64,000 nt of DNA, taken from contig NW_006763136.1 of NCBI RefSeq assembly GCF_000264905.1, positions 539,934-603,933 of the forward strand, read 5' to 3'. The first letter of the stretch is position 1, and each line of letters begins with the position of its first letter. The translations under genes and the position numbers were made by a program. Under the pieces are notes generated by a model that did not search any database, was not told the origin of the DNA, and saw only the letters and a list, made by a program, of their open reading frames with translations. Below, one piece after another: positions 46,559 through 58,005 of this stretch. The stretch comes from Stereum hirsutum FP-91666 SS1. Lineage: Eukaryota; Basidiomycota; Agaricomycetes; Russulales; Stereaceae.

Positions 46559-48144
46559 ATGACCTCTGAATCAAGCTTCCACCCCCCACAGAAGTATATA
46601 CTCACAAAAGAACAACTAACAGCCTTCCAAAGCTCTAAAACCTACGAAGATATCACATCATACATCGAGACGCTGAACAACGCCACAGTTGGCGTGAAGC
46701 TGACTGACCCGTGCGAGGAGTCGGCGGTGAGTACTGCTCCTCTCTCATAGTTCTGTCTTCATTCTAGGGAGGTTCACGGCTCGTATTGAATGGCTGTCGA
46801 TGTCTTCCGGCGAATAGGGTGTGGCATCGCTATTGAAGGTCCTGGACCAAGTGGAGGAGATCGCGAAGCAGACGCCACCTGTGGATAACTCTGCTTCGAG
46901 GTTCGGGAACCCAGCCTTCAAGGTATTCTATGACAAGATTCAAGAGGTCCGTATAACTCACATACCACATCGCATGAAGACAATTGATTGGGAAGTACAC
47001 GTAGGCAAAAACCTCGCTTCACGAGTCGATACCCAATCTTCCGAAAGAAGCCATCCAGGAGGTGTCGGTCTACTTTGGTGAGGCATGGGGTAACAGGTTG
47101 AGGGTCGATTATGGGAGTGGGATGGAGTTGAACTTCTTGTGCTGGTTGTGAGTGGTATCGTGTTCTTCGATTTCGCTGGGTTTTGACGTTGTGTGCGTGT
47201 GTGGCGTAGGATGTGCTTGGAACGACTGGGCGTACTACAAGAGAGTGATCATGCCGCGATCGTCGTCCGAATATTCTGGAGGTGAGTGTCGTGTAAGATT
47301 ATGGATTGTTCTGGTATGGATGCTCACGGTCGAATGCCACTCAGATACATTCAAGTCATGCGCACGCTGCAGTCCACATATTGGCTAGAGCCTGCAGGTT
47401 CGCATGGAGTATGGGGACTGGACGACTATCACTTCCTGCCCTTCTTGTTCGGCTCGGCACAACTTCGAACCCACAAATATCTTCGACCGAAGTCGATCCA
47501 CGACCCGGAGGTCCTCGAGGAATTTTCGAAGGATTATATGTATCTCGCTTGTATTCGGTTCATCAACTCTGTACGTCTCTCCCCTTCATTACTCTACCAT
47601 CGAAGTCACAGATATAAGACATCTATTTTGTCTGCGGATTGCGTTCGCTGATGAACTACCTCACAATTTTCAGGTTAAGACAGCCTCGCTAAGATGGCAC
47701 TCGCCCATGCTGGACGACATCTCCGCCGTCAAATCATGGGACAAAGTCAACTCGGGCATGATCAAGATGTACCAAGCCGAAGTCCTAGGCAAACTCCCCG
47801 TCATCCAACACTTCCTCTTCGGTTCCATCCTTCCCTACACCGGTCCTCCTCCATCGTCGTCCCCTACTCCTACACCGACCGCCTCGAGTTCGATACCCAT
47901 GGGTGCAGCAGGGCTGGTAGGAACGGGAGCAAACGGACCAGTAGGACCAGACGACCCACATTGGGGACACGCACACGCACATCCTGGTGCTGATCTGGGA
48001 GGAGCGGGACAGAGAGAGGTCGGGTGGGGAGATTGCTGTGGAATCCCGGTGCCTTCGGCTTTCGCGGCTGCGCAGGCGGACAAGCAGAAGGAGCATGGCC
48101 TGAGGATTGTTGGGCAGGGGATCAGGCCTGTGCCATTTGATTGA
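46559..48144 (+). CDS. PP2A activator PTPA/RRD (peptidyl-prolyl cis-trans isomerase)
   Basis: Six exons (46559-46726, 46818-46946, 47005-47147, 47210-47281, 47345-47570, 47674-48144) close to 402 aa. PTPA/Rrd proteins bind the PP2A catalytic subunit, use ATP, and act as prolyl isomerases that activate PP2A-type phosphatases in cytosol and nucleus. The family core is complete: RFGNPAFKVFYDK, WGNRLRVDYGSGMELNFLCWL, EPAGSHGVWGLDDYHFLPF, FGSAQL, and SVKSWDKVNSGMIKMYQAEVLGK-type sequence near the end. The C-terminal ~90 residues are Pro/Ser/Gly/His-rich and end with CCGIPVPSAFAAA. I cannot decide between the RRD1 and RRD2 types. Confidence 0.94.
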
Positions 48145-48551
48145 GGTGGTAGAGTTTAGCCCCGAGCTATGGGCGATGGTCACATATTATAGTACTCGAG
48201 TTTGTATATGGCACCATGTACGATTGTAAGAAATGAAAGACATGTGAGCTGCATGTCACTGTATAACGCACCTGTAAGGTCTCTGTACCTGGATATGTCC
48301 ACCATGCACCTCTATTTCTAACGCTAAGCAGAGCTGATCGTCGATGTGCCACAGCTCCCGTGTGGCCCAAATTCTGTTGCATAAATAACGCTGCTTGCTG
48401 CCTCGATCGCGACGCGACATCCTTCGGCATGGATTCATCCTTCGCGCACGACTCCCACAGGGTCTATCTTCAGCCCTTTGAGGGAGACATATAAAAGCAT
48501 AACCAGCTCGTTCGTCTGGTATAAAGAGCTACATTATTGTTGTGCCGTATC
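48145..48551. promoter_or_regulatory. Intergenic region with TATA box at 48490-48496
   Basis: About 400 bp. TATAAAA at 48490-48496 lies 56 nt before the ATG at 48552, and a weaker TATAAAG lies at 48520. The former is a plausible core promoter element for the FLILHELTA gene. Confidence 0.45.
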
Positions 48552-49554
48552 ATGTTCCGCTCTGGGCTAGCTAGGCCTCTGGGCCGACAGGCAGCCTTCA
48601 ACGCAACATCTCGTCGATTCACTCGTCCGACCAACTTGAACCGTTCACGTTTCTTTACCACAGGTCCTGAAGCCGAAGCTTCAAGATCTCGTCTAGACCG
48701 TATCTTTGCTCGTCGTACGCCTCTTTTTCTCTATTAATTCGGCTAATTCCAACTCATAACGCGTCCATGACTTCTGTACATTGCGTACAACAGTTCCAAA
48801 ATTCCTCCACAAATACGCCACCTCCCTGCGCAATGCGCCCATCACCCACATAACTTCCTTCCTTCTCCTCCATGAACTGACGGCCATAATTCCCCTCGCC
48901 GGGCTCTTCCTCACGTTCCACTACACGTCCTACCTCCCTCCCTACTTCTCTGAGGGCAAATACATCGCCGAGGGCGTGACGAAATTCGGGAATTATCTGC
49001 GGAAGAAGGGGGTGTTGGGGCCTAATGAGACTATTTCTGTCGATCCGGAGACGGGAGAGGTCGTGGAGGGAAGTCTGGGAAAGAGGGTCTTCGAAAGGGT
49101 TAGGGAGAGGGTGCAGAAGGTTGATCCAGAGACGGGAGAGGTAGTTGAAGGGCTCGGGAAGAAGTTATTTGACAGATTTCAGCAAAGAAAGGAGGACGTG
49201 ACTGAGAAAGTGGGGGAGAGGATACAGACGAAGAGGGCGGTGTGGTGGGGAAGGGGAGAGGGCACAGTGAGGATCGTCGTGGAGTTGGCCACGGCATGGG
49301 CGGTCACGAAGGCGTTGTTGCCTGCGAGGCTGGTCCTTAGTGTTTGGGCGACGCCGTGGTTTGCGAGGGTGGCTGTCGTCCCGGCGTTGAGAGGATTTGG
49401 GAGGATGCTGCCGGCGTGGGGAGCGAAGGCGAAGCTCACGGCAGTGCCACCAGTGGCGACGACAGGGGCACAGGCGTTGAGGGGTGTGTGGAAGAACGGA
49501 GATGTGCAGAAGAATGTTCAGGACGCTATGATCAAGAGGAATAGGGGATTGTGA
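48552..49554 (+). CDS. FLILHELTA-family mitochondrial protein
   Basis: Two exons (48552-48714, 48794-49554) close to 307 aa. The motif SFLLLHELTAIIP (~78-90) is the hallmark of the fungal FLILHELTA family (named for that string), whose molecular function is unknown and which is associated with mitochondria. The N-terminus is rich in Arg and Ser with few acidic residues (MFRSGLARPLGRQAAF, then RRFTRP and SRFF), consistent with a mitochondrial presequence. Two hydrophobic stretches (~80-105 and ~215-250) suggest membrane insertion. Odd here is an internal tandem duplication in the middle: VDPETGEVVEG occurs twice, each followed by LGK and an Arg/Lys/Phe-rich helix. The Met at 48552 was chosen because it starts the basic leader. 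Confidence 0.8.
49039..49190 (+). repeat. Coding tandem duplication (VDPETGEVVEG x2)
   Basis: Two copies of a ~78-bp unit, at about 49039 and 49120, inside the FLILHELTA gene. The cores GAGACGGGAGAGGT are identical and the flanks diverged, so the duplication is not very recent. Confidence 0.7.
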
Positions 49555-50048
49555 AGGGCTGCGTCTCCAACTTTCTTGTGTGGCGAGGACATGCCATATC
49601 TTTCCTTTCACACACAGGCCTATAGCTTTCTGATAAGTAAATGTCTATTCCTCCACTCAGTCCAAAAAGATGTGTCACGGATTCGTGGACGATAACATTA
49701 AAGAAAATAGGGACAAAATTTGCGAATGAGAAAAACTGAGGATGATATGATGTGTAAGTAAACGTACAAACCCCCGCCACTCTAAGAATGAGATTGTTTT
49801 GTCGGAGATTGACGAAGTAAAAGGAAATATGCAATAATTAACAATAGCTAAATCTAGATACCTCCCAACTCTTCTTCCTCCATCTCTCTCTCCTCGGACA
49901 AACAACAACGGCCACCAACACAACAGGCATCGAAACATCTGACTGATGACAAAAACAAAGATATGTAGTCATGCAAACGTACGATGCGCCCGAGACGTCG
50001 ACGTCGACGCAGACGCTCGGGCTCTTACTACTAGGCGTCAGAAGTCGT
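49555..50048. other. Convergent intergenic region
   Basis: About 490 bp between two converging stops. It is AT-rich and holds both 3' UTRs; nothing else is seen. Confidence 0.5.
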
Positions 50049-51438
50049 TTAGAAGGGCAATTTGAAGGGGAGAGCGTCAATCTTGACAAGGTAGTCAAGC
50101 ATCATGCCAGCCCAGGTGATGAGACCCATGTGTCCGTTCTGGTCAAAGAAACCTGTACAAGTCCCACCGTCCACATCAGCATTTGTCCAAAAATCGGGCG
50201 GTAGAATGAAAGAAAGGGTACTCACGTCCACAGCTGGGAGGGCTGTCCAAGTCGACAACAGCATACTGGTAAACGATATGTGCCGCCGACCCTCCGACGG
50301 AGATCCAGAAATAGTAGTGCGACTGGCCGTTGAGGACACCGGCATAATAGAGCGTGCCGACGAACATCATGGCGAGGGCGAAGCAGACGGGGCCGACGTA
50401 GTCACCGAGGAAGACGGCGGTGGATTTGACACCGACTTTGACGTCGTCGCGACGGTCTTGGCAGGCGTAGATCGTGTCTGTTTGGTTCAAAGGGAAGGAG
50501 GATGAGTGAGACTGGAAGGGCGATGATGATGAGTTGGTAGGGCTACTGACCGTAGTGCATCGTCCAGCCCCAGGCGCCGACGAGAAGGACCAAAAGGAGC
50601 TCATAGTCGAGCGAACCCGTGACGGAAGCCCAGCCAACAACGAGCGAGAAGTTCATAGCGATACCGAGCCATGCCTGGGGGAAGTAGGTGATGCGCTTCA
50701 TGAGGGGGTAGATCAAGAAGCTATTTTCCGGAAATAAACATAGATCAGAGCCTGGTATGGAGAAAAACAGAAGTAGATGAGTCTTACAGGGGGAGGAGCT
50801 GAACGAGACCGGCATAGATGGAGAGCGTGTTGGGGTAGGTCGAGTAGAAGACGATGCCGATGAGGTATTGGACAACGAGGTAGACAAGGGCGCCGAAGAC
50901 GGTAACACGGCCGCTGGGCAAAGGCCTTCCCCTGGAGCGCTCTGTACACAACGTTGGACAAGAGACAAAGATAAGAAAAGAAATAATCAGTATTTGTCAA
51001 AAGATGACAAGATGATGAGGCAGGGTGATATGATTACTGACCGACACCGGCGTCAAATTTACGGTCAAAAATATCGTTGATTGTGCATGCTGAACCACGG
51101 ACGAGTTCAGCGATGAAGGCAGACTTCGCGAGCTCGACCCAGTAACGATGCAGAGGGAGGTCATTCTTGTAGGCGGCGAGAGTCAAGCCCCAGGCGAAGG
51201 GCCAGAACATAAGGATTGTTCCTGTGGGCTGATTTGGATAGTTCCATGTCAGCGATGGTTGATATGACAGAGCATCAGAGAACAACAAGACGATATGACT
51301 ACTGACTTTGTGGAGACGAATCAACTCCAGGTAGGGGCGGACCTTAGGGCTAAAGAAGCCCAGAGGGAAAGCGACCTTCTCCTGGGGAGGGGGAGAAATG
51401 CCCTTCTCGTTCACGAGGGGAGTCGTAGCTGAAGGCAT
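50049..51438 (-). CDS. UbiA-type aromatic prenyltransferase (COQ2-like, apparently without mitochondrial presequence)
   Basis: Six exons (51438-51307, 51228-51042, 50941-50788, 50720-50551, 50477-50226, 50152-50049) close to 332 aa. It is an integral membrane enzyme that attaches a prenyl chain to an aromatic acceptor such as 4-hydroxybenzoate. Both Mg-diphosphate-binding motifs are intact: NDIFDRKFD (~95-103) followed by ERSRGRPLPSG, and YDTIYACQDRRDD (~214-226) followed by VKSTA. Multiple hydrophobic helices are present. The N-terminus (MPSATTPLVNEKGISPPPQE) lacks a basic amphipathic presequence, so it may be a secondary-metabolism enzyme of the COQ2 type rather than the ubiquinone enzyme; an unrecognised upstream exon remains possible. 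It is divergent from the A-T-R reductase 1.5 kb away. Confidence 0.9.
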
Positions 51439-52965
51439 TTTGAATCGTTAAGAGTATGAAACCGTGGTAGTCGTGTTTTGGGTGCGTATATGAGGAAGAC
51501 TAGGGGGGGAGAATGGGGGGGAGAGTGCAGGAGGGGATGCTGCGAAACCTGGTTTGGAAAGCAATCCGACCGGCGAGGTTTTTATGTGCTGATTGCTCAA
51601 AGGGAGCGCGGCGAGGCCAGGGCGCGGGTTTCTATGCATGCCGCCGATGGGACCGCTCGCTGCTGTGATCCAGTTCCCCTTTCGACGAGTCAACATCAGA
51701 CGGAGGCGTAAGCCCATGTCCTCCGTTATCAAGGAAACAGTCTACAGCTCACTTTCACTGGATATGTCTGATCAGTGGCAGTACACTGCCGCCGTCGTTT
51801 CAGGTCCTGCGTGTCCGGTAAGTCTGTAAGCCCTGTACCTGAGGTTTGTATTTTTTTGTGTCCAGGAAGGTGCCCGCGCAGGGTCACCGAACCTACCGGC
51901 AGCACCTCTGGCTCAAGCTTCGGAAGGCCTTTTTACACAATCGTATCAGGCGGCATGAGAGGCGCTCGTCGGATCTTCGCAACAAGTAAGACCCCAAGCA
52001 GTGTTCAGTTGAGCACTATGTCACTAGGTTGCCGAGAAATCAGGACGAGTACATCATACAAGAAGCTCTGCTTCTGCGACCAGAAGAAACGTTGCAAAAT
52101 AGACCGACAATCACGGTATGCAACATCTTTACATATTAGCACCGTAGTGCAAGCAAAGCACAGAGGTTCGTAGACACCTTTGTCGTCACCAGAGGATGTT
52201 CCAGTTCGCGGAAAATGTCTAACACCGTAGGAGACCGTAGGCCATAGACTCGGAAGACTATTAGTAGTACTGAGCTGATTGAGAGTTGCTTATCGAGATG
52301 CCTGCTTTCGACAGGATTTGTGAGAGCTATGCTTGAGGAATGATAGACGCTGGCCAGCGTCGCAGATAGAGAGAGTAAACATTCTTCCTAGGCCCAAACG
52401 GTGAGGAAGATGAAGTCGATGAACGACAAAGAAAGCGCTGTTGCTCGTAAGCTTGCATCGTCGGAGTCATCTAAGCTGTGATTGGCCGGCCACACTGGTG
52501 GCGTGGGTAAACACGCTATTCAGACGGAGACCGAAAGATATTGTAAAGCTTTTCTTTTGACCCCTCACTCAGTCGTCCGGCCAAGCCTGCTCGTAAATCC
52601 ATATTTTTTCGAAAAAAAAAAATGCATATTCAGACCTCTATCGTGCATAAGAGTATTCTCTTTCTGCTCGGAATCAGTGATGAAGAACTAAAACAAGCAG
52701 TGCGCATCCATTCCCATCGCATCATGAGGTCAGCCAATGGTCGTCAATCGAGGCGTGGAAGAAGTTCCTATCCCCGCCGGCTTCCAGAAACCACAAATCC
52801 AAATCGTTGTCATTATCAAAGATGACCACTGCTTGTACAGCACACTCGATTACCGTCGGAACCTCTTGCTCGTAGCTTCTGTCATATATACCATTCGCAC
52901 GCCTGAACCTGGTACCTTCTTGATCGCCTTTTTGTCTTACCCCTCTTGCGTCAGAAGCGTCACAG
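51439..52965. other. Divergent intergenic region prenyltransferase / reductase
   Basis: 1.53 kb shared upstream region. A CATAAAAA stretch (minus strand, about 51577-51584) could serve the prenyltransferase. A short palindromic TTTTTTCGAAAAAA lies near 52606-52620. Short open frames (67-132 codons) have no family resemblance. Confidence 0.5.
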
Positions 52966-55900
52966 ATGGTCGTTCTCCCCAAGACTCAGGTGCTGAACAG
53001 TACAACGTTCAAAGCACCTCATCTCGAAGACGAGTCTCTCTTGCTTCCCGAACTCTATGACTGGCAACGCACTCAGAGTCCTAATCACCCCCTATTCATC
53101 TACGACGAGGCGCCTGGAAAGTTGAAGACTATTTACTGGGCCGAAGCCGTTCAGGGTATTCACCGAGCAGCTCATTTCGTCGCGTCTCTCTTCCCCTCGT
53201 CTGTCTCTCAGGATGCTATCGATGGCAAATCCGTGACTATTGGGACTTTGGCAGCATCCGGTATGTTTGTCTTATCTAGTTGTTACCTTGCAACGATATT
53301 GACGACTTGTTCACATCTGTATTAGATACCGTAACGTATTTCTCCGCAGAAGTCGGAATCATGCGTGCTGGCTTTGGAGTCTTTCCTATCTCGCCTCGCA
53401 ACTCACCAGAGGCAATTGCGCACCTGCTGAAGCAGACGGGGACCAAATATCTTATGGTCGGGAAGGAGCCCATGCTACAAAAGCTTGCTGCCGCCACGCT
53501 CGAGATCTTGAGAAGACCTGATGGCAAGAGCGAGAGTTTCGATGTGACCTTGCTTGATATGCCCGTGTTCGAGGACATATATCCGGCCAATGCATCCAGC
53601 GAACAAGAGAGGATGTATCCTGCTATCCGATATGATCCACAGTCTATTGCTCTTATTCTCCACTCTTCCGGTGCGTTACATTGAGTGCGGCTGATCTGCA
53701 TACCTCCAAGGTCTTCTCTGACATACCAACCAGGTTCTACGGCATTCCCGAAGCCCATCCGATGGTCGCACAGAAACCTCGTCACTTTGACCTATGTCCC
53801 TTGTAAGCAACTCCAGCTTATCGTCTTCTCACCATGGGCGCGGCATAACCTTCCGAAATAGGGTACGGCGAAATGGACCTTTGTGGCCATGTCATGTCTT
53901 GTCACGCAATGCCCGTGTTTCACGGTATGGGTCTCCTCCAACTGGCGCTCGTGGTACGTCCTTGATCCAATCTTCAGCCAACATGACTTGTGTTTGTTTG
54001 CTCCTTACCCCTTTGCGTTAGCTTTCCGCTCCCCGAACGCCATGCTCACTCATGTTTTCTCCGTAGGTCTCATCCGGTGTGTCCATGGCGGTGTTCAAGC
54101 CACAGTTTCCCGCCGTGCTTCCCAATCCTCAGAACGTGCTTGAGGGAATGATGGTCTCGAAGTGTACCCTAGGAGCTTCAGCGCCCACATTCTTGGAGGT
54201 AGGTCGCCACAATCAGTAGTCTCCACATCTTTTCTGATCTTTTGGCGCTACGCGTGCTCTCTCTAGGTCTGGTCACATAACCCGGAAGCCGTAAAATTCT
54301 TGGGCGGTATGGAGGCGCTCGTGAGTTTGCTTACATTTACCGCTCGCGTTTAATCGAAGGGGGTCTGACGGGTGAATGCTTTCTTTGTTCGTAGATGTGG
54401 GGTGGAGGGCCCCTCCCGAAGCAAGTTGGAGATCATTTGACAAAAAACGGCGTGACCATTCATAGTCAGTATGGATGGTGAGCTGCAGATTCGGCCGAAA
54501 GTTACGATAGAACCATCGCTGACGATCTGTTCATGTAGCTCGGAAGGTGGAGTCATGAACACTGTGCTTCCTGGTACGCTTGGTCTGGTGTAGACTTATC
54601 TCAAGTAAGGAGCTGACCGCTGAGACCATGAACAGCGCATTCCAGAAGTGACGACTGGGAGTACTTTATGATCTCGCCACACTGTCAGCCTACATTTATA
54701 CCTCAAGAAGACGGCACATTTGAGCTTGTCTTGATCGTGGGTCTCTATCGCCTTTTTCGACATTCGTAATTTGTGATACGAGCGGTATTTACAATAGGAC
54801 CACCCCTCGCATCACCCAGTCGTCCTGAACACTAAAGTTAACGGCCAAGATGCCTACGCCACATCGGACCTGTTGATGCCACACCCTACCAAGCCAGGCC
54901 TCTGGAAGATTTTCGGTAGAAAAGACGACCAAATCATGCTCTCGACCGGAGAGAAGGTGCAGCCTACCCTTTCTTCTCTGTGCATGTCTTTTCGTCTCGT
55001 ACTGACCTCGTATGTTCTATGGCCTGTAGACGAACCCTGGTCCTCTCGGTGCGTACTACTGGACCTTAGATGTTTTGGCGTGACTGAAAGCTTGTCCCTT
55101 CGCTCGTTCTAGAGGGCATCCTGAACCAAGATCCGCATATTCAGGGCAGCGTCATGTTCGGTCGTGGGAGGTTCCAGAACGGTGTCATCATCGACCCGAA
55201 ACCTCAGTTTGCTTTTGATCCCGCGGATAAGCAGAAGCTAGAAGAGTTCAGAAATGCTATCTGGTGAGGCTTTCCGTTGATGTGAGTGCCCGGGTGTTTG
55301 GCTAATCACGTTCGCTGACTTCGTAGGCCGACGGTGGAGAGGATGAACAACTACGCGCCACAACACTCTCGTTTGTTCAAGGAAGTGCGTGTATCGAAGT
55401 TCGTTTCATCACATCCCGGTCTCATACTGAAATGTGTTGCGTACAGATGATCATGGTTGCATTGCCCTCCAAACCCTTCGTCTATACCGCAAAAATGACC
55501 ACCAGACGTCAGGCCATCATTAAAGACTACGAGGCTGAGATCAATACACTGTACACCGAGATTGAAGAATCATCACAGGTCGACCTGGCCGCTCCAGCCG
55601 AATGGTCTCCCTTCGAAACTCTGGACTTCGTCCGACAGGCTGTGGCTCTTACTCTGAAAGGCTCTGCATCGGATGACGCCGATTTGTTCCAGTGCGGCTG
55701 CGATAGGTGCGTAGACGTAGTTCCCTTCACTACACCCTCACCCGTCAAGACTGACTTGGAACGCCTTCCCGGAAAAATAATATCTGGTGTGCGGTGTAGT
55801 TTGCAAGCGACTTGGATCAGAAACTCCATCCTTCGCGCTCTTCGTGATAGTGTACCGGAAGTGGCCAAACGTCTTCCCACAAGCTTCGTCTACGACTACC

Positions 55901-57377
55901 CCACGATCAACCAAATGACTTCCTACATCTGTCGTGCAGTACTCAATCCTCATCTCGACCAACGCGTTGACCTCGCCACCCGGGGCGCCGAACTCCAAGC
56001 CATCGTCAACAAATATACCTCCGATTTCCCCGCGCATAGTCCGGCTTCAGGCTTCTCTGCACCTCCGGGTGAAGTTTACTTCATCACTGGGACTACGGGT
56101 GGTTTGGGGTCAAATACTTTGGCACAGCTGTTGGAGAAAGAAAGCGTGGTGAAGGTTTATGCGTTCAATAGGCCTTCCAGAGGAGCGAGTTCGTTGGAAA
56201 GGCAGAGGGAGGCGTTTGTGAAGAGGGGTTTGGATGTGAAGCTTTTGGAGTCGGGGAAGGTGGTGTTCGTGGAGGGTGAGTTGAGCGAGCCGATGTTTGG
56301 CACAAGTGAGGAGTCGTACGAGGAGATGAAGACTTCGGTGACGCACATTGTGCATAGTGGTACGTCCAAATCCCACGAACATGTGAGACTTGAGATATTG
56401 ATTTGCGTGATGCATAGCGTGGCGCATCAACCTGAACATGTCGCTTATGTCGTTTGAAAGCAATGTGGTCGGCGTGAGGAAGTTGATTGACTTCTCGTTG
56501 TCGTCACCACGAGCGGAGCCTCCGCGTCTCGTTTTCGTCTCCTCCATCGCAGTCTTCATTCGTGAGTACGCGCCTTCACCTTCATATGCTTACTGCGCTC
56601 ACTCTTTGACTTATTAGACTTCGACAACAAGGGCTCTGTGGCGGAGGAGATCCTCCAAGATTCCAAAATTGCCGTTGGAACAGGCTATTCAGAATCCAAA
56701 TGGATCGCTGAGCGTATCCTGGATCATGCTGCCGAGAAAACAGCACTCCAACCCGTCGTTGTCCGTCTCGGCCAAGTCTGCGGGGACGTCACCGGCTCGT
56801 GGAACGAGACAGAGTGGTTCCCCTCGCTCGTCAAGTCTGCTCTCTCCGTGAAATGCTTGCCTGACCTCGAAGGCGTACGTCCCATATACTTTCCGTTCTG
56901 AAACCGATTGAGAACTGACTGATCTCATTTCGTTGGTCGGTTATACAGACTGTTGCATGGATCACAGCAGACAACGCCGCCTCCGCGCTCATCGAGATGG
57001 GTGAATCATCTTTCCAAACCCTTCACATTGTCCACCCCCGTGGCGTGCCCTACACCTCCCTCATCACACCGATCGCCAAACAATTCGAAGTTCCACTCGT
57101 CTCCTACCACGATTGGGTCCAAGCCCTTGAGAACGATCTTGTAGACACCTCTATCTCTGAGGTCGAACACCTGGAACGCAATCCTGCACTGCGTCTGCTT
57201 GATTTCTTCCGTGCGGCGAGGGTCGGACCGGAGTGGGAGCCTGTGGCGGTGGCGAGGTTGAGTACGGAGAAGGCGGTTCAGGTTTCAGAGACCTTGAGGG
57301 AGAAAGCACCGCAGCTTGGCGAGGCGAATGTGAAGAAATGGCTGAGGGCTTGGAGGGCGATTGGGTTCTTACCCTGA
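52966..57377 (+). CDS. Adenylate-forming (A-T-R) carboxylic acid reductase, NRPS-like
   Basis: 18 exons close to 1080 aa, the usual length for fungal A-T-R enzymes that activate a carboxylic acid as AMP ester, load it on a phosphopantetheine arm and release it as an aldehyde. Adenylation domain (~1-540): GSTAFPKPIRWSHRNL, YGEMDLCGHVMSCHAMPVFHG, GRKDDQIMLSTGEKTNPGPLE. Thiolation domain: LFQCGCDSLQATWIRNS with the Ser at ~618, recovered only when the 55707-55799 intron is removed. Reductase domain: nucleotide-binding TGTTGGLGS (~710) and catalytic GYSESKW (~877). Exons: 52966-53260, 53326-53670, 53734-53802, 53862-53953, 54067-54198, 54267-54320, 54395-54477, 54539-54573, 54636-54736, 54798-54956, 55030-55048, 55113-55263, 55327-55384, 55447-55706, 55800-56359, 56418-56561, 56618-56874, 56949-57377. 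Substrate is unknown; an aryl acid is plausible given the neighbour. Confidence 0.93.
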
Positions 57378-58005
57378 GTCGGGGGATACGGGCAGTAGTC
57401 TTCCGATTCGTTGTACATGAGAATAATTTTGAGATATCGGAAATTTGTATCCTTAGAGCTAGACGAATCGAAGATATAGCTTTGGTAATTGTTCTACGTG
57501 TTGTGATACTTATCCCTGGGCGGACCACTTACGCTGAGTTGCATGACAATAATAGCTATTCAGGATTTTCATGTTTCGCTGTAGTTTGCAATATGACACC
57601 AGGAATTTACTGTCCGCTAAAAACTGTAAATCACTCCGTTCCTTAGCAAAGTTGACCAGAAATAAAGCTCGCAATCCCTAATACTTGTGACTCGGACTTT
57701 CATGCGATGGTAGTAAAGCGGCCCCAACCCACGACGAAGGCTTACTTGCCAGTCTCTAACCTGCCCGACTAGCCTGGTAGTCGACGAAACTTGGAAATGT
57801 ATAGTCAGAAAGAATTCGCATACAAAAGTATTGTACAGTTCACAGCATAGAAAGATAGCAACGAGACAAGCAAAAGATAGAAACGCACACACAACGGCTA
57901 CCCATAGCGACGAAAACAACTCAGACATACAGAAATCGGAAAGTCAGTTGTCCATCAACAAAGTCCAGAAGATACATGCGTCAACACACAACTCCGCATC
58001 CATGC
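57378..58005. other. Convergent intergenic region
   Basis: About 630 bp between converging stops of the reductase and the VWA giant. AT-rich, with no recognisable feature. Confidence 0.5.

Noticed and set aside
52722..52982. 86-codon minus-strand frame overlapping the reductase start
   Set aside because: Overlaps the well-supported ATG of the reductase and shows no motif.
55707..55799. Apparent 31-residue insertion in the thiolation domain of the reductase
   Set aside because: The stretch is an intron without in-frame stops; GT...AG removal restores GCDSLQATW exactly.
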